Of a stretch of DNA of 59,047 nt, positions 15,383-23,045 are shown one piece after another. The notes under the pieces are model-generated. The model had not been told where the DNA came from, did not search any database, and was given only the letters and a program-made list of their open reading frames with translations. Source of the DNA: Clostridia bacterium (lineage in GTDB: Bacteria; Bacillota; Clostridia; Christensenellales; Aristaeellaceae); contig JAFPWH010000037.1 in assembly GCA_017395065.1 (NCBI GenBank), positions 1 through 59,047 on the forward strand, written 5' to 3'. The position numbers were made by a program, and so were the translations under genes. Position 1 is the first letter of the stretch. Each line of letters opens with the position of its first letter.

Positions 15383-15862
15383 ATGTACACGGAAAAAGAT
15401 TTCGAAAAAACCGCAAAACAGACGAAAATCCGGATCATTCTGGGTTCGCTGCTGATTTGTGTTTTTCTTGGGCTTATGATCTTTCTGACGGTGGCTGAAA
15501 TCCAGGTTTGGCAAATGGTGACCGCAGGCGCAGGCTTCATCGTCTGCTATTTCGTATGGAGCCTTAAGATCGTGCCCTGGATACAGTACAATAAGTTTCT
15601 CAAAGAGCTCAGGTACGGCCAGCGAAGGACGCTGGAATGCGAGTTCCGGCAGCTCGGAACGGAAACACGCCAGTACGACAACGTCGAGGTAAGAGACGTG
15701 CTCGTGGGCGTTCGCAGCGACGACCCAAAGGAGGTCCGCTTCGACGAGAAGCTTTTCATACTCGACGCGGAAAAGCAATTCCCCAAAATCGAAGAAGGCA
15801 CGAAGGTCAGAATCACTTCCTTCGGCAATTTCATTACCGACATTGAACAGATCACTGCTTAA
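15383..15862 (+). CDS. Two-transmembrane protein with C-terminal beta domain, paralogue A
   Basis: A 159-residue protein with a basic cytoplasmic N-terminus (MYTEKDFEKTAKQTKIR), two adjacent membrane segments (about 18-38 and 44-62) and a C-terminal soluble domain of alternating strands ending VRITSFGNFITDIEQ. The same plan, length and C-terminal pattern appear in the protein at 34093-34578, so the two look like diverged paralogues. It is followed 11 bases later by the LCP gene, with which it forms an operon. Function unknown; an envelope-associated role is suggested by the neighbour. Confidence 0.7.
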   Translation: MYTEKDFEKTAKQTKIRIILGSLLICVFLGLMIFLTVAEIQVWQMVTAGAGFIVCYFVWSLKIVPWIQYNKFLKELRYGQRRTLECEFRQLGTETRQYDNVEVRDVLVGVRSDDPKEVRFDEKLFILDAEKQFPKIEEGTKVRITSFGNFITDIEQITA

Positions 15863-15873
15863 GGAGATGCAAT

Positions 15874-16926
15874 ATGCGTAAGCTTCTATCGATCATACTG
15901 ATTTTGTGCATGCTGCCGGCCTTCGCACTGGGCGAGGAAACCGAACGCGGCGGCAGAGGCACGGTGGAGATCATCGACGAGGAGATCGAGGGCGAATACG
16001 AGGACGAGTTTTACGGCGAGGACGACGTGGTCGTTTACGACCCCTCCGAAGAGCTCGAGCTCGACGACGTGACGATCGACAATTCCCTGAACACACTGAG
16101 CAACGTAAAGAACATACTGCTGCTGGGCGTGGATTCGCGCAGCAAAAAGGGCTTTGCGGGGCGAACCGATACCATGATGCTGATGAGCGTGGACATCGAA
16201 AGCCATACGATCCGTCTGGTATCCTTTATGAGAGACATGTACGTGGAGATCCCCGGCAACAAGAACAACCGCCTGAACTCCGCCTACGTGTTCGGCTACA
16301 ATAAAAACGGGCGCGGCAGTCAGGACGGTTTTGCGCTGCTGGCCTCTACGCTCGAAAGGAACTTCGGCATTCGGCCGGACGCATACATCGTCATCAACCT
16401 CTCCTGCCTCGTGGACATCATCGATCAGCTTGGCGGTGTATATGTAGACGTTCCCGACAAGCGCGTGGACAGAGTCAACGCCGTCATCTACTGGTATAAT
16501 CAGCAGGTGCTGGGTATGAACGAAAAGAGCGCCCGCCAGAACTATCTGACGCACGGCGGCTATCAGCTTTTGAACGGCGTACAGGCCGAGGCCTGGGCCA
16601 GATACCGTTACAGCGAAGACGATTTCCAGCGCTCCGGCAGGCAAAGGCAATTGATCGAAATGCTGTTTGAAAAAATCAAGGGCATGTCCGTAAGCGACCT
16701 TGGCTCCTTTGCGATGAAGAACATGGGCCTTATCGAAACCAATCTTTCGCTCAGTGACATCATCGCGCTCGCTCCCTCCGTCATGCTGATGAAGGACGCC
16801 GAGATCAAGCAGATGACCATTCCGGTCAGAGGCGCATACAGCAGCAAAACGATTTCCCAGATGGCTGTGCTCGTTCCTGACAGGCAGGCAAACATAAGAG
16901 CTTTACGGGACTTCTTTACCAATTGA
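15874..16926 (+). CDS. LytR-CpsA-Psr (LCP) family protein
   Basis: A 350-residue secreted LCP protein. A signal peptide (1-20, MRKLLSIILILCMLPAFALG) precedes a very acidic linker (about 27-70) and the LCP domain (about 80-300). Family landmarks are NILLLGVDSR, GRTDTMMLMSVD, SFMRDMYVEIPG, the Arg-rich NRLNSAYVFG, and ARYRYSEDDFQRSGRQRQ. These Asp and Arg residues bind Mg and pyrophosphate of the polyprenyl donor. LCP enzymes attach wall teichoic acid, capsule or other glycopolymers to peptidoglycan outside the membrane. Unusually the N-terminus looks cleavable rather than a permanent anchor. AAGGAG precedes ATG 15874. Confidence 0.92.
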   Translation: MRKLLSIILILCMLPAFALGEETERGGRGTVEIIDEEIEGEYEDEFYGEDDVVVYDPSEELELDDVTIDNSLNTLSNVKNILLLGVDSRSKKGFAGRTDTMMLMSVDIESHTIRLVSFMRDMYVEIPGNKNNRLNSAYVFGYNKNGRGSQDGFALLASTLERNFGIRPDAYIVINLSCLVDIIDQLGGVYVDVPDKRVDRVNAVIYWYNQQVLGMNEKSARQNYLTHGGYQLLNGVQAEAWARYRYSEDDFQRSGRQRQLIEMLFEKIKGMSVSDLGSFAMKNMGLIETNLSLSDIIALAPSVMLMKDAEIKQMTIPVRGAYSSKTISQMAVLVPDRQANIRALRDFFTN

Positions 16927-16930
16927 AGCC

Positions 16931-17938
16931 ATGACAGTCACGAATGTCGAACGCTTAAAGCGTACGCTGAAGGGCGAACTGAACGGGCTCGACCGCTTGC
17001 CCGCGATCGAATGGGCGAGCTGGTGGAACTTGACGCTCGACCGCTGGCAAGGCGAGGGACTCGAGCGTAAACTCAGCGAAAACGAGCGCTTTGATACATT
17101 GGGGCTCGACAGGTTCGCCCAGTGCTGGTTTAAGCACAAGGCGCCGGATTGCCCCGTAAATCCCAAGCAGGGCGGCGGCATCATAAGCGATCGGGACGAT
17201 TATGAAAGGATAAAGCCCTATCTGTACCCGTCCCTTGCGTTCGAGCAGCTCGACCGTTTCTTCGAAAGCAGGCTGAAGGCGCACGAGGAAGGAGATACCA
17301 TCCTTTGGTTCACCTTCGAGGGCGGATTCTGGTTTCCGAGGACGCTTTTCGGGATCGAAGGACACCTGTATTCGTTCTACGACGAGCCCGAGCTCTACCA
17401 CAGGATTCTGGACGATCTCAGCGATTTTCAGCTAAGACTCCTTGACAGGATCTATTCTTACTGCGTGCCGGAATTTATGACCTTCGCCGAGGACATGAGC
17501 TACAACAAAGGGCCCATGCTCTCCGGCGCAATGTTCGACGAATTTCTCAAGCCCTATTATCAAAAGCTCACCCCGTATATCCGCTCGAAAAGCACGCGGG
17601 TGATCGTCGATTCGGACGGCGACATCAGCGAAATGGTGCCCTGGCTGATCGGCGCAGGCATCGAAGGCGCACTGCCCCTGGAGTATCAGGCAGGCGTCGA
17701 CGTCAACCGCCTGAGAAAGGATTACCCCGACTTCATCATGATCGGCGGCTTCAACAAGCGCATCATGAAGGACGGGGAAGAAGCGATGCGAAAAGAATTC
17801 GAGCGGCTGCTCCCGGCCATGAGGAGCGGAAAATTCGTTCCCAGCGTGGATCATCAGACCCCGCCGGACGTAAGCCTCGAAAACTACCGCATTTACGTTA
17901 AACTGTTGAAGGAATACGCGGCATCGGCCGTAAAGTGA
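16931..17938 (+). CDS. Uroporphyrinogen decarboxylase (URO-D) family protein
   Basis: A 335-residue URO-D fold protein (PF01208). It is not canonical HemE: the HemE N-terminal RQAGR motif is absent and the active site reads FMTFAEDMSYNKGPMLSGAMF, the typical pattern of the methyltransferase-like branch. This branch includes corrinoid-dependent methyltransferases, but also many proteins of unknown reaction in Clostridia. A RACo-type corrinoid activator is encoded at 52687-54132, which makes a corrinoid link conceivable but not shown. It lies 4 bases after the LCP stop and 12 bases before the aldolase gene, so it is probably co-transcribed with both. No good ribosome site is seen. Confidence 0.8.
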   Translation: MTVTNVERLKRTLKGELNGLDRLPAIEWASWWNLTLDRWQGEGLERKLSENERFDTLGLDRFAQCWFKHKAPDCPVNPKQGGGIISDRDDYERIKPYLYPSLAFEQLDRFFESRLKAHEEGDTILWFTFEGGFWFPRTLFGIEGHLYSFYDEPELYHRILDDLSDFQLRLLDRIYSYCVPEFMTFAEDMSYNKGPMLSGAMFDEFLKPYYQKLTPYIRSKSTRVIVDSDGDISEMVPWLIGAGIEGALPLEYQAGVDVNRLRKDYPDFIMIGGFNKRIMKDGEEAMRKEFERLLPAMRSGKFVPSVDHQTPPDVSLENYRIYVKLLKEYAASAVK

Positions 17939-17950
17939 GCAGGAGCAGTC

Positions 17951-18643
17951 ATGCGTTTTCTTATCGATTCTTTTTCACCGGAAGAGATCAAAAAGGTTCT
18001 CGAATACTATCCCGCGGAGGGCGTGACCACCAATCCTGCGATCATCAGCAGGGAGAGAAGGCCTTTGAAGGCTACGCTGCTTGAAATCAGAGAATTGATC
18101 GGCGAAAAAATGCTGCACGTTCAGACCATGCAAAAGGAAAGCGGCGCCATGGTCGACGAAGCGCTGAAGCTCAGGGACGAGCTTTCCGTCACACCGGACG
18201 GGCACGATTTCTTTATCAAGCTGCCCGCGGTTCCCGAAGGATTGAAGGCGTGCGCATATCTAAGCAAAAAGGGCGTGAACGTCACGATGACCGCGATCTT
18301 TACGCCGATGCAGGCGTTGCTTTCGGCGCGCTGCGGCGCGCGCTTCGTAGCGCCCTACGTCAACAAGCTGGACGACGTCGGAGACGGAGAAGCCTGCGTG
18401 GAAAAGACCGCGCGCCTGTTCGAAGCGCACAAGCTGGACACGAAGATCCTTTCCGCGTCGTTCAGAAACGTATCCCAGGTCACGCGCGTGGCGCTCAGCG
18501 GCAGTCACTACTGTACGCTGCCGCCGGCCTTCTTTGAAAAGCTTATTTACCACCCGATGACGGAAAACGCGCTCACTGGTTTTGAAAGCGATTGGCTTTC
18601 GGCCTACGGAAATAAAACGCCTTCGGAGCTCATGGAAGAATGA
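17951..18643 (+). CDS. Transaldolase-like aldolase (FSA/TalC family)
   Basis: A 230-residue protein of the small transaldolase/fructose-6-phosphate aldolase family. The Schiff-base Lys is in FFIKLPAVPEGLKA (about 87), and GVTTNPAIISRE near residue 25 and GVNVTMTAIFTPMQA (about 110) match the family's conserved strands. These homomeric TIM barrels cleave or form C-C bonds between dihydroxyacetone or fructose-6-phosphate and aldehydes; whether this copy is a true transaldolase cannot be decided by eye. AGGAG precedes ATG 17951. Its 3' end overlaps the convergent L,D-transpeptidase gene by 14 bases. Confidence 0.87.
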   Translation: MRFLIDSFSPEEIKKVLEYYPAEGVTTNPAIISRERRPLKATLLEIRELIGEKMLHVQTMQKESGAMVDEALKLRDELSVTPDGHDFFIKLPAVPEGLKACAYLSKKGVNVTMTAIFTPMQALLSARCGARFVAPYVNKLDDVGDGEACVEKTARLFEAHKLDTKILSASFRNVSQVTRVALSGSHYCTLPPAFFEKLIYHPMTENALTGFESDWLSAYGNKTPSELMEE

Positions 18644-19091
18644 TCACCTGCTCGCCTCTTTTACAGAAGGAAGCGAGCTTTTCTATGTCCGCGTCACAGA
18701 GGGCGACGCAGCCCTTCGTCCAGTCGCCGGTCTTCCCTTCGGGGCTTTCACCGTGGATCATGATAAAGCCGCCAAGGGGAGTATTCCAGGAAGGCCTTAG
18801 ATGCAGCATATCTGCGGCACAGACTTTAACGAAATCGAAAAGACAGATCATTTTGCCCCGCAGCGCCTGCAGGGCGTCTTTTTTTGACGGATAGCTGACG
18901 CCGAGGGAAATATGAAACTTGCTCTGCCTGTTCACGCTGCAAATGCGGTAGAAGCCTTCGGGCGTTTTGCCGTCGCCCTCGCGCTCTTTTGGCCCGATCG
19001 GGTTTTCGCCGAGCATAATGCGGCAGCAGAAGAGCGTTTCTCCGTTTCGTATGAGCTTCAGCGTGCGCTGACTTTTTTCGATCTGTATCAT
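18630..19091 (-). CDS. L,D-transpeptidase (YkuD) catalytic domain protein
   Basis: A 153-residue protein that is essentially a bare YkuD domain. The catalytic signature is HGESPEGKTGDWTKGC, with His about 115 and Cys about 130 in the family HG-x-TxGC pattern. The start MIQIEKSQRTLKLIRNGE is the usual first strand. No signal peptide or membrane anchor is visible, which is odd for an enzyme that crosslinks peptidoglycan outside the cell. It may be a periplasm-independent variant, exported another way, or translated with the upstream gene. It overlaps the stop of the Big2/NodB gene (ATGA), so the pair is one operon. Confidence 0.87.
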   Translation of the reverse strand: MIQIEKSQRTLKLIRNGETLFCCRIMLGENPIGPKEREGDGKTPEGFYRICSVNRQSKFHISLGVSYPSKKDALQALRGKMICLFDFVKVCAADMLHLRPSWNTPLGGFIMIHGESPEGKTGDWTKGCVALCDADIEKLASFCKRGEQVIILP

Positions 19092-21247
19092 GGCATCGTA
19101 CTGAAAATCCCCGTGCTCAAGCCGGTATAATCGATGAGCTCGCTGACCGTAAGAAAGCGATAGCCCTGCCTGAGCAGCTCGGGCAAGAGCAGATCGAGCG
19201 CTTCGGCGGTGACTGCACCTGCGTCGTGAAACGTGAGCACGCAGGTATTGTAAACCTTTGAAAGCGCCTCCTGACTGATTTCTTCCGCGCTGCGCTGTGA
19301 AGAGATATCGTTGATCACGAAGCCGCGCCCCACGAAGCGCCTCGCGTCCAGAAAAGAGGACAGTACCTTTTCGGGCAGAAGCGCGTCCGGCGCGCGCAAA
19401 AGCGTAGGCTCTCTGCCGATCGTTCTTTTCGCAAGCTCGTCGGTCTTTTGCAGCGAAGACGCGGTCTGCGCGACGCTTTGCGATGCGATGGAGGAATTGT
19501 CGTAGGTATGGTTGCCGAGCTCGTGCTCCGTGTCTTTGTAAAGCGCGGCAAGAGCGGGGCTTAGCTCAATGTTCCGGCCGAGAAGGAAGAACGTGGCTTT
19601 TACGCCGTACTTGTCCAGCACGTTCAATATCTCGCGCGTATGCTCGTCCGGGCCGTTGTCGAAGGTGAGCGCAAGTACCCTCGTAGGATAATCCCTGTTT
19701 TCGACGACGGTCACGTTTACCGTGCAGACGGCGGAGGTGCCGGGGTTCGTAAAGGTAAGGACAGTGGAACCCGGCTTTTTGCCCAGCAGGCAGTCGCCCG
19801 CGTAGACGCATACGTTTTCGTCGTCGCTCCTTGCGGACAATTGGCCGGTGAACGTTCGGCCGGTTTCCGAATAGAAGGAGATGCCTCTCATCTCGTATTG
19901 CTTGATCGTCAGTTTGTCATCATTCGTGAAAAGCGACTTCACGTCCTCGTAAACGCGGATCTCGGATGTGCAGCTGAGGCCTTCTCCGGTGGTCAGCGTG
20001 ATGCTCGTGGTGCCGATTTTGCGCGCGGTGAGCAGGCCGTTTTCGTCCACGGACGCGACGGAGGGATCCTCGACTTCCATCGTGTAGTCCAGCGTTATGC
20101 TTTCCGCGGGCGTGAAAATGGGGTAGACGCGAATGCCTTCGCCGCCGAGGGGCAGAAGGTAAACGCCGTTGTTGAGACGCACGGAAAGCGGGCTTTCACC
20201 GACGTAAACCAGCGCCTCGGCGAAGAGATCGTTGATCGTTTTCGCCGTGACGACCGCGCTCCCGTAGCCCTTTGCGGTAAGGAAACCGCTCTCGACCGTG
20301 ACGACGGTTTCGTCGGAGCTGAACCATTCGATTCCGGTTTCTGCTGCCTCCGCCGGCAAAATCTGAACGCTGAGCGTCGCATTCCGGTTTTCGCTCGTCA
20401 GGATCAGCTTATCCGGTGTAAGCATAATGCTTTCCGGAAGGATGACGACCTTTACGTCCATGACGGCGTATTTGCCGTTTTCGCTGCGCGCGCCGATTTT
20501 GCACGTGCCCGCGCCGACGCCGGTCACCTTGCCGTCCGCATCCACCGTCGCGACGTTCGGGTCGCTGCTTTCCCAGGTGAGAAGGCGGTTCCTTGCGTTG
20601 ATCGGCAAAACGCTCGCTTCGACTGTAAGCTGCCGGCCTATGCCGATCTCGGCATACTCTTTCGAAAGCACGACGCTTTGCACGTCGCTCGGCACGTAAA
20701 TCACGGCCGTATCGGTCATGCCGTTTACCGAAAGCAGCGTAATCGTGGCGACGCCCCCGCCCACGGCGGTGACGTTTCCCTTGTTGTCGACCTTTGCGAC
20801 GGACGAATCGTCGCTGGTCCATTTGACACGCTTGTCGTCCGCGTCCGCGTTCATCTGATAGGTCAGAAGCGTGCTTTCGCCGATCTCCATCTGAACGGTG
20901 CTTTGGTCCAATTTGAGCGTCGTAACGGGATGCCCGGTGACGGTGACGGTGATGCGCCGTACCGTACCCGTTTCGAGCGTCGCGCGTACGTAAGTGGACC
21001 CTGACGCGTGCGCTGTGATCTTGCCTCTCTGATCCACCGTCGCGACGTAATTGTTGTCGCTTGTCCATGTGACCCTGTGTTCGACAAGGTTTACCGGCTC
21101 AACGCTCCAGGTGATCGTTCGGCTGTCGCCGGGCGCGAGCGTAATGCTCGTCGCGGACAGCTTTAGCGTGTAAGTAATGTCGGCAAAAGCGCTGAAAAGG
21201 CATATGAAAAGTATGGAAAGCATTGCGATCAACGCAGTTTTCTTCAT
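19088..21247 (-). CDS. Secreted Big2-repeat protein with degenerate NodB-type deacetylase domain
   Basis: A 719-residue exported protein: signal peptide 1-22 (cleavage near FADIT), then five to six Big_2 (bacterial Ig-like) repeats over about 25-520. The repeats carry the hallmark WTSDNNYVATVDQRGKIT-type motif. A C-terminal NodB/polysaccharide deacetylase domain follows (about 535-719). The metal site is damaged: TFDDGP reads TFDNGP, the HxxxH motif reads HTYDN, and the RPPYG motif reads RAPDA; the late LTFHD block remains. It is therefore probably inactive or uses a different chemistry, perhaps binding glycan. It shares an operon with the L,D-transpeptidase. Confidence 0.88.
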   Translation of the reverse strand: MKKTALIAMLSILFICLFSAFADITYTLKLSATSITLAPGDSRTITWSVEPVNLVEHRVTWTSDNNYVATVDQRGKITAHASGSTYVRATLETGTVRRITVTVTGHPVTTLKLDQSTVQMEIGESTLLTYQMNADADDKRVKWTSDDSSVAKVDNKGNVTAVGGGVATITLLSVNGMTDTAVIYVPSDVQSVVLSKEYAEIGIGRQLTVEASVLPINARNRLLTWESSDPNVATVDADGKVTGVGAGTCKIGARSENGKYAVMDVKVVILPESIMLTPDKLILTSENRNATLSVQILPAEAAETGIEWFSSDETVVTVESGFLTAKGYGSAVVTAKTINDLFAEALVYVGESPLSVRLNNGVYLLPLGGEGIRVYPIFTPAESITLDYTMEVEDPSVASVDENGLLTARKIGTTSITLTTGEGLSCTSEIRVYEDVKSLFTNDDKLTIKQYEMRGISFYSETGRTFTGQLSARSDDENVCVYAGDCLLGKKPGSTVLTFTNPGTSAVCTVNVTVVENRDYPTRVLALTFDNGPDEHTREILNVLDKYGVKATFFLLGRNIELSPALAALYKDTEHELGNHTYDNSSIASQSVAQTASSLQKTDELAKRTIGREPTLLRAPDALLPEKVLSSFLDARRFVGRGFVINDISSQRSAEEISQEALSKVYNTCVLTFHDAGAVTAEALDLLLPELLRQGYRFLTVSELIDYTGLSTGIFSTMP

Positions 21248-21283
21248 ACGGTATCTCCCGGTTCGCTTATTTGTTCAGCCTAA

Positions 21284-21312
21284 ATTATATGCCTTGAGAG
21301 CTAAATAGTCAA
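21284..21312 (-). promoter_or_regulatory. Promoter of the Big2/NodB - L,D-transpeptidase operon
   Basis: On the minus strand TTGACT (21312-21307) and TATAAT (21289-21284) with a 17-base spacer, 37 bases before the start codon. A TATAAT at 21356-21361 on the plus strand may serve the divergent 21420 gene, but its -35 is poor. Confidence 0.8.
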
Positions 21313-21419
21313 TAGCTTTGCAATATATAGTTCATAAATTGCAATAATTTTGAAATATAATAAGATTTACTTGCATTCAGTCAGGGAATGGAGTAAACTA
21401 TGTGAAGGGAGGGAAGGCA

Positions 21420-21695
21420 ATGCAGCTGAAGCTTGATATAGAACTTCTCAGAAAATTTCTCGAAAACGATCCGGATTGCTCCGCGCTGGGCGGCGGTGAA
21501 TACATCGCCGATCTGTACGAAGCCAAAAAGCCGATGACGCTGGATATCACGCTTTCGGAAAAGGGCGCCTCCGTGCTCGCCGCCGCGTATCTCAGGTATG
21601 ACGAAGCGCAGGACGGCTGGTACATGGACGAACAGATCTCGGACGAATCGGAGATCGAACGGGCTATGAAAGAAGCCTTGTCTCAGTATGTCTGA
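21420..21695 (+). CDS. Small conserved-looking protein upstream of RadC-like gene
   Basis: A 91-residue soluble protein (MQLKLDIELLRKFLENDPDC...). I start at ATG 21420 because GGGAGGG lies 6 bases upstream; GTG at 21402 would place that site inside the gene. It is predicted as helix then mixed alpha/beta, acidic, with no recognised motif. Its stop overlaps the RadC-like gene by 8 bases, and the RadC-like gene overlaps the zinc-ribbon gene, so the three form a tight operon. Function unknown. Confidence 0.65.
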   Translation: MQLKLDIELLRKFLENDPDCSALGGGEYIADLYEAKKPMTLDITLSEKGASVLAAAYLRYDEAQDGWYMDEQISDESEIERAMKEALSQYV

Positions 21696-22305
21696 GCGGG
21701 ACAGCGCCTTTGACGCGCTCAAAACCCTGATTTCGCTGACCGACAAGGACGCCGATCCCGAGGCCGGCGCAAACACGCTTTTGAACGCGCAGATGAGCTC
21801 GTCTCTCGCCTTTGAGCTCTCGGCGGAGGACATCAGCGCGCAGACGAAGCTGAGCGCGGCCGCATGCGAAGCCGTCGACTTTGTCGACGAGCTGACGCGC
21901 TATATACTTCTTGAGCAAATGGGGAAGAACCCTAAGCTCGATACACTTGAAAAAATGGGTAGCTATTTCACCGCGCTTTTCAAGGGCAGACACGTGGAAT
22001 ACTGTTATCTTGCGTGCCTTGACGAAAGCAAGCGGCTCACCCGCTGCTGCCGGATGGGGAAGGGGACCGTAAACGCCGCCGGCGTCTATGTAAGGAGCAT
22101 CGCGCAGACGGCGCAGATCTCACAGGCGAAATACGCGATCCTCGCGCACAATCACCCGGGCGGAACGCTCGTGCCGTCTTCCTCCGACATAGAACTCACC
22201 CTAAAGGCACGGGACGCGCTGGCGCTTACCGGCATAAAGCTACTTGAACACATCATTGTGACCCGTTCTTCCTACGTGGGGATCATTGGGGGTGGCTATC
22301 TGTGA
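21688..22305 (+). CDS. RadC-like JAB/MPN-domain protein
   Basis: A 205-residue RadC-family protein. The C-terminal MPN/JAMM domain is complete: Glu in HVEYCYLACLDE, AHNHPGGTLVPSSSDIE giving the H-x-H...S-x-x-D zinc site, and the family end HIIVTRSSYVGI. The N-terminal half, where classical RadC has a helix-hairpin-helix DNA-binding region with ELLAILLRTG, is divergent and lacks that sequence. Despite its old name, RadC's biochemical role is unsettled; a metallo-peptidase or nuclease-associated activity is possible. It sits in a three-gene operon with two uncharacterised proteins. Confidence 0.85.
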   Translation: MSERDSAFDALKTLISLTDKDADPEAGANTLLNAQMSSSLAFELSAEDISAQTKLSAAACEAVDFVDELTRYILLEQMGKNPKLDTLEKMGSYFTALFKGRHVEYCYLACLDESKRLTRCCRMGKGTVNAAGVYVRSIAQTAQISQAKYAILAHNHPGGTLVPSSSDIELTLKARDALALTGIKLLEHIIVTRSSYVGIIGGGYL

Positions 22306-22973
22306 TCTGTCCGAACTGTCTTCAGACGATAAAAGACGCGGACGCCCTGTTTTGTCCAAAATGCGGAAAACGCATCGAACGCGTCGAGACGGATTCCCCG
22401 GCCGAATTTCTTTCAAAGGCACAGGCCGAAACGGATTATGCAAAAAAACATGAGATCCTATTGGAAGCAAAAAAGTGCTTTCCAAACAACGCAGAAGTGG
22501 AAAAACAGCTGCTATTTATAGGAAGACTCTACGAAAAGGGCGGGAAACCCGATTTTTACCGCATCCCTTACTGGCCGCTCAGCGCCCTCGAAAGGCCGGG
22601 CGAATTTACGCACCGCCAAAGAAGCGAAATGCTTAACAGATTTTTTAACGATACTGAGCTTGAGCGCGTCGCGGAATTAAGCGAAAATAGAGAAGCTTTC
22701 CGCCGGGAATACTTTGAAGAAATGGCCGCGTCCTATATCGAGCTGTTCATCAAGGGCGCTAATTCCAACAACAGCTTCTGGCTGTTCAGAAGAAGCGAAA
22801 AAAGCAGGCTGATCCGTTACGCTTCCTGCGTGCGAAACATGCTTGTAAACCTTCGCGATTGCAAAGACGTAAGCGAAGAAGACAGGCAGCTTATGGAACA
22901 AGCGATCCAGAGCGCTTGTGTAAAGACCCTCGGCATAAGCCCGGACGGACCCGAAGCAAACGAAGCAGACTGA
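22302..22973 (+). CDS. Zinc-ribbon protein of unknown function
   Basis: A 223-residue protein starting at GTG 22302 inside the RadC-like stop region. An N-terminal zinc ribbon has two knuckles, CPNC (3-6) and CPKC (18-21). The rest is helical and charged, with a TPR-like helix pair at about 32-80 (AKKHEILLEAKKCFPNNAEV) and no membrane segment. It resembles the many small zinc-ribbon adaptor proteins of Clostridia, which have no known function. The coupling to RadC-like and the 21420 protein is the only clue. Confidence 0.75.
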   Translation: MICPNCLQTIKDADALFCPKCGKRIERVETDSPAEFLSKAQAETDYAKKHEILLEAKKCFPNNAEVEKQLLFIGRLYEKGGKPDFYRIPYWPLSALERPGEFTHRQRSEMLNRFFNDTELERVAELSENREAFRREYFEEMAASYIELFIKGANSNNSFWLFRRSEKSRLIRYASCVRNMLVNLRDCKDVSEEDRQLMEQAIQSACVKTLGISPDGPEANEAD

Positions 22974-23045
22974 GCTGCATAAAAGCATAAATCTCAGGGA
23001 ACAAATTTCCTATACTATACGTCTCTACTTTCAGGGGGTATGCGT

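Noticed and set aside
16931-17938. HemE (true uroporphyrinogen decarboxylase)
   Set aside because: The N-terminal HemE signature is missing and no haem biosynthesis gene is near; it fits the broader URO-D/methyltransferase branch.
19640-21004. 454-codon plus-strand frame opposite the Big2/NodB gene
   Set aside because: Arg/Ala/Asp-rich antisense shadow of a gene with clear domains on the minus strand.
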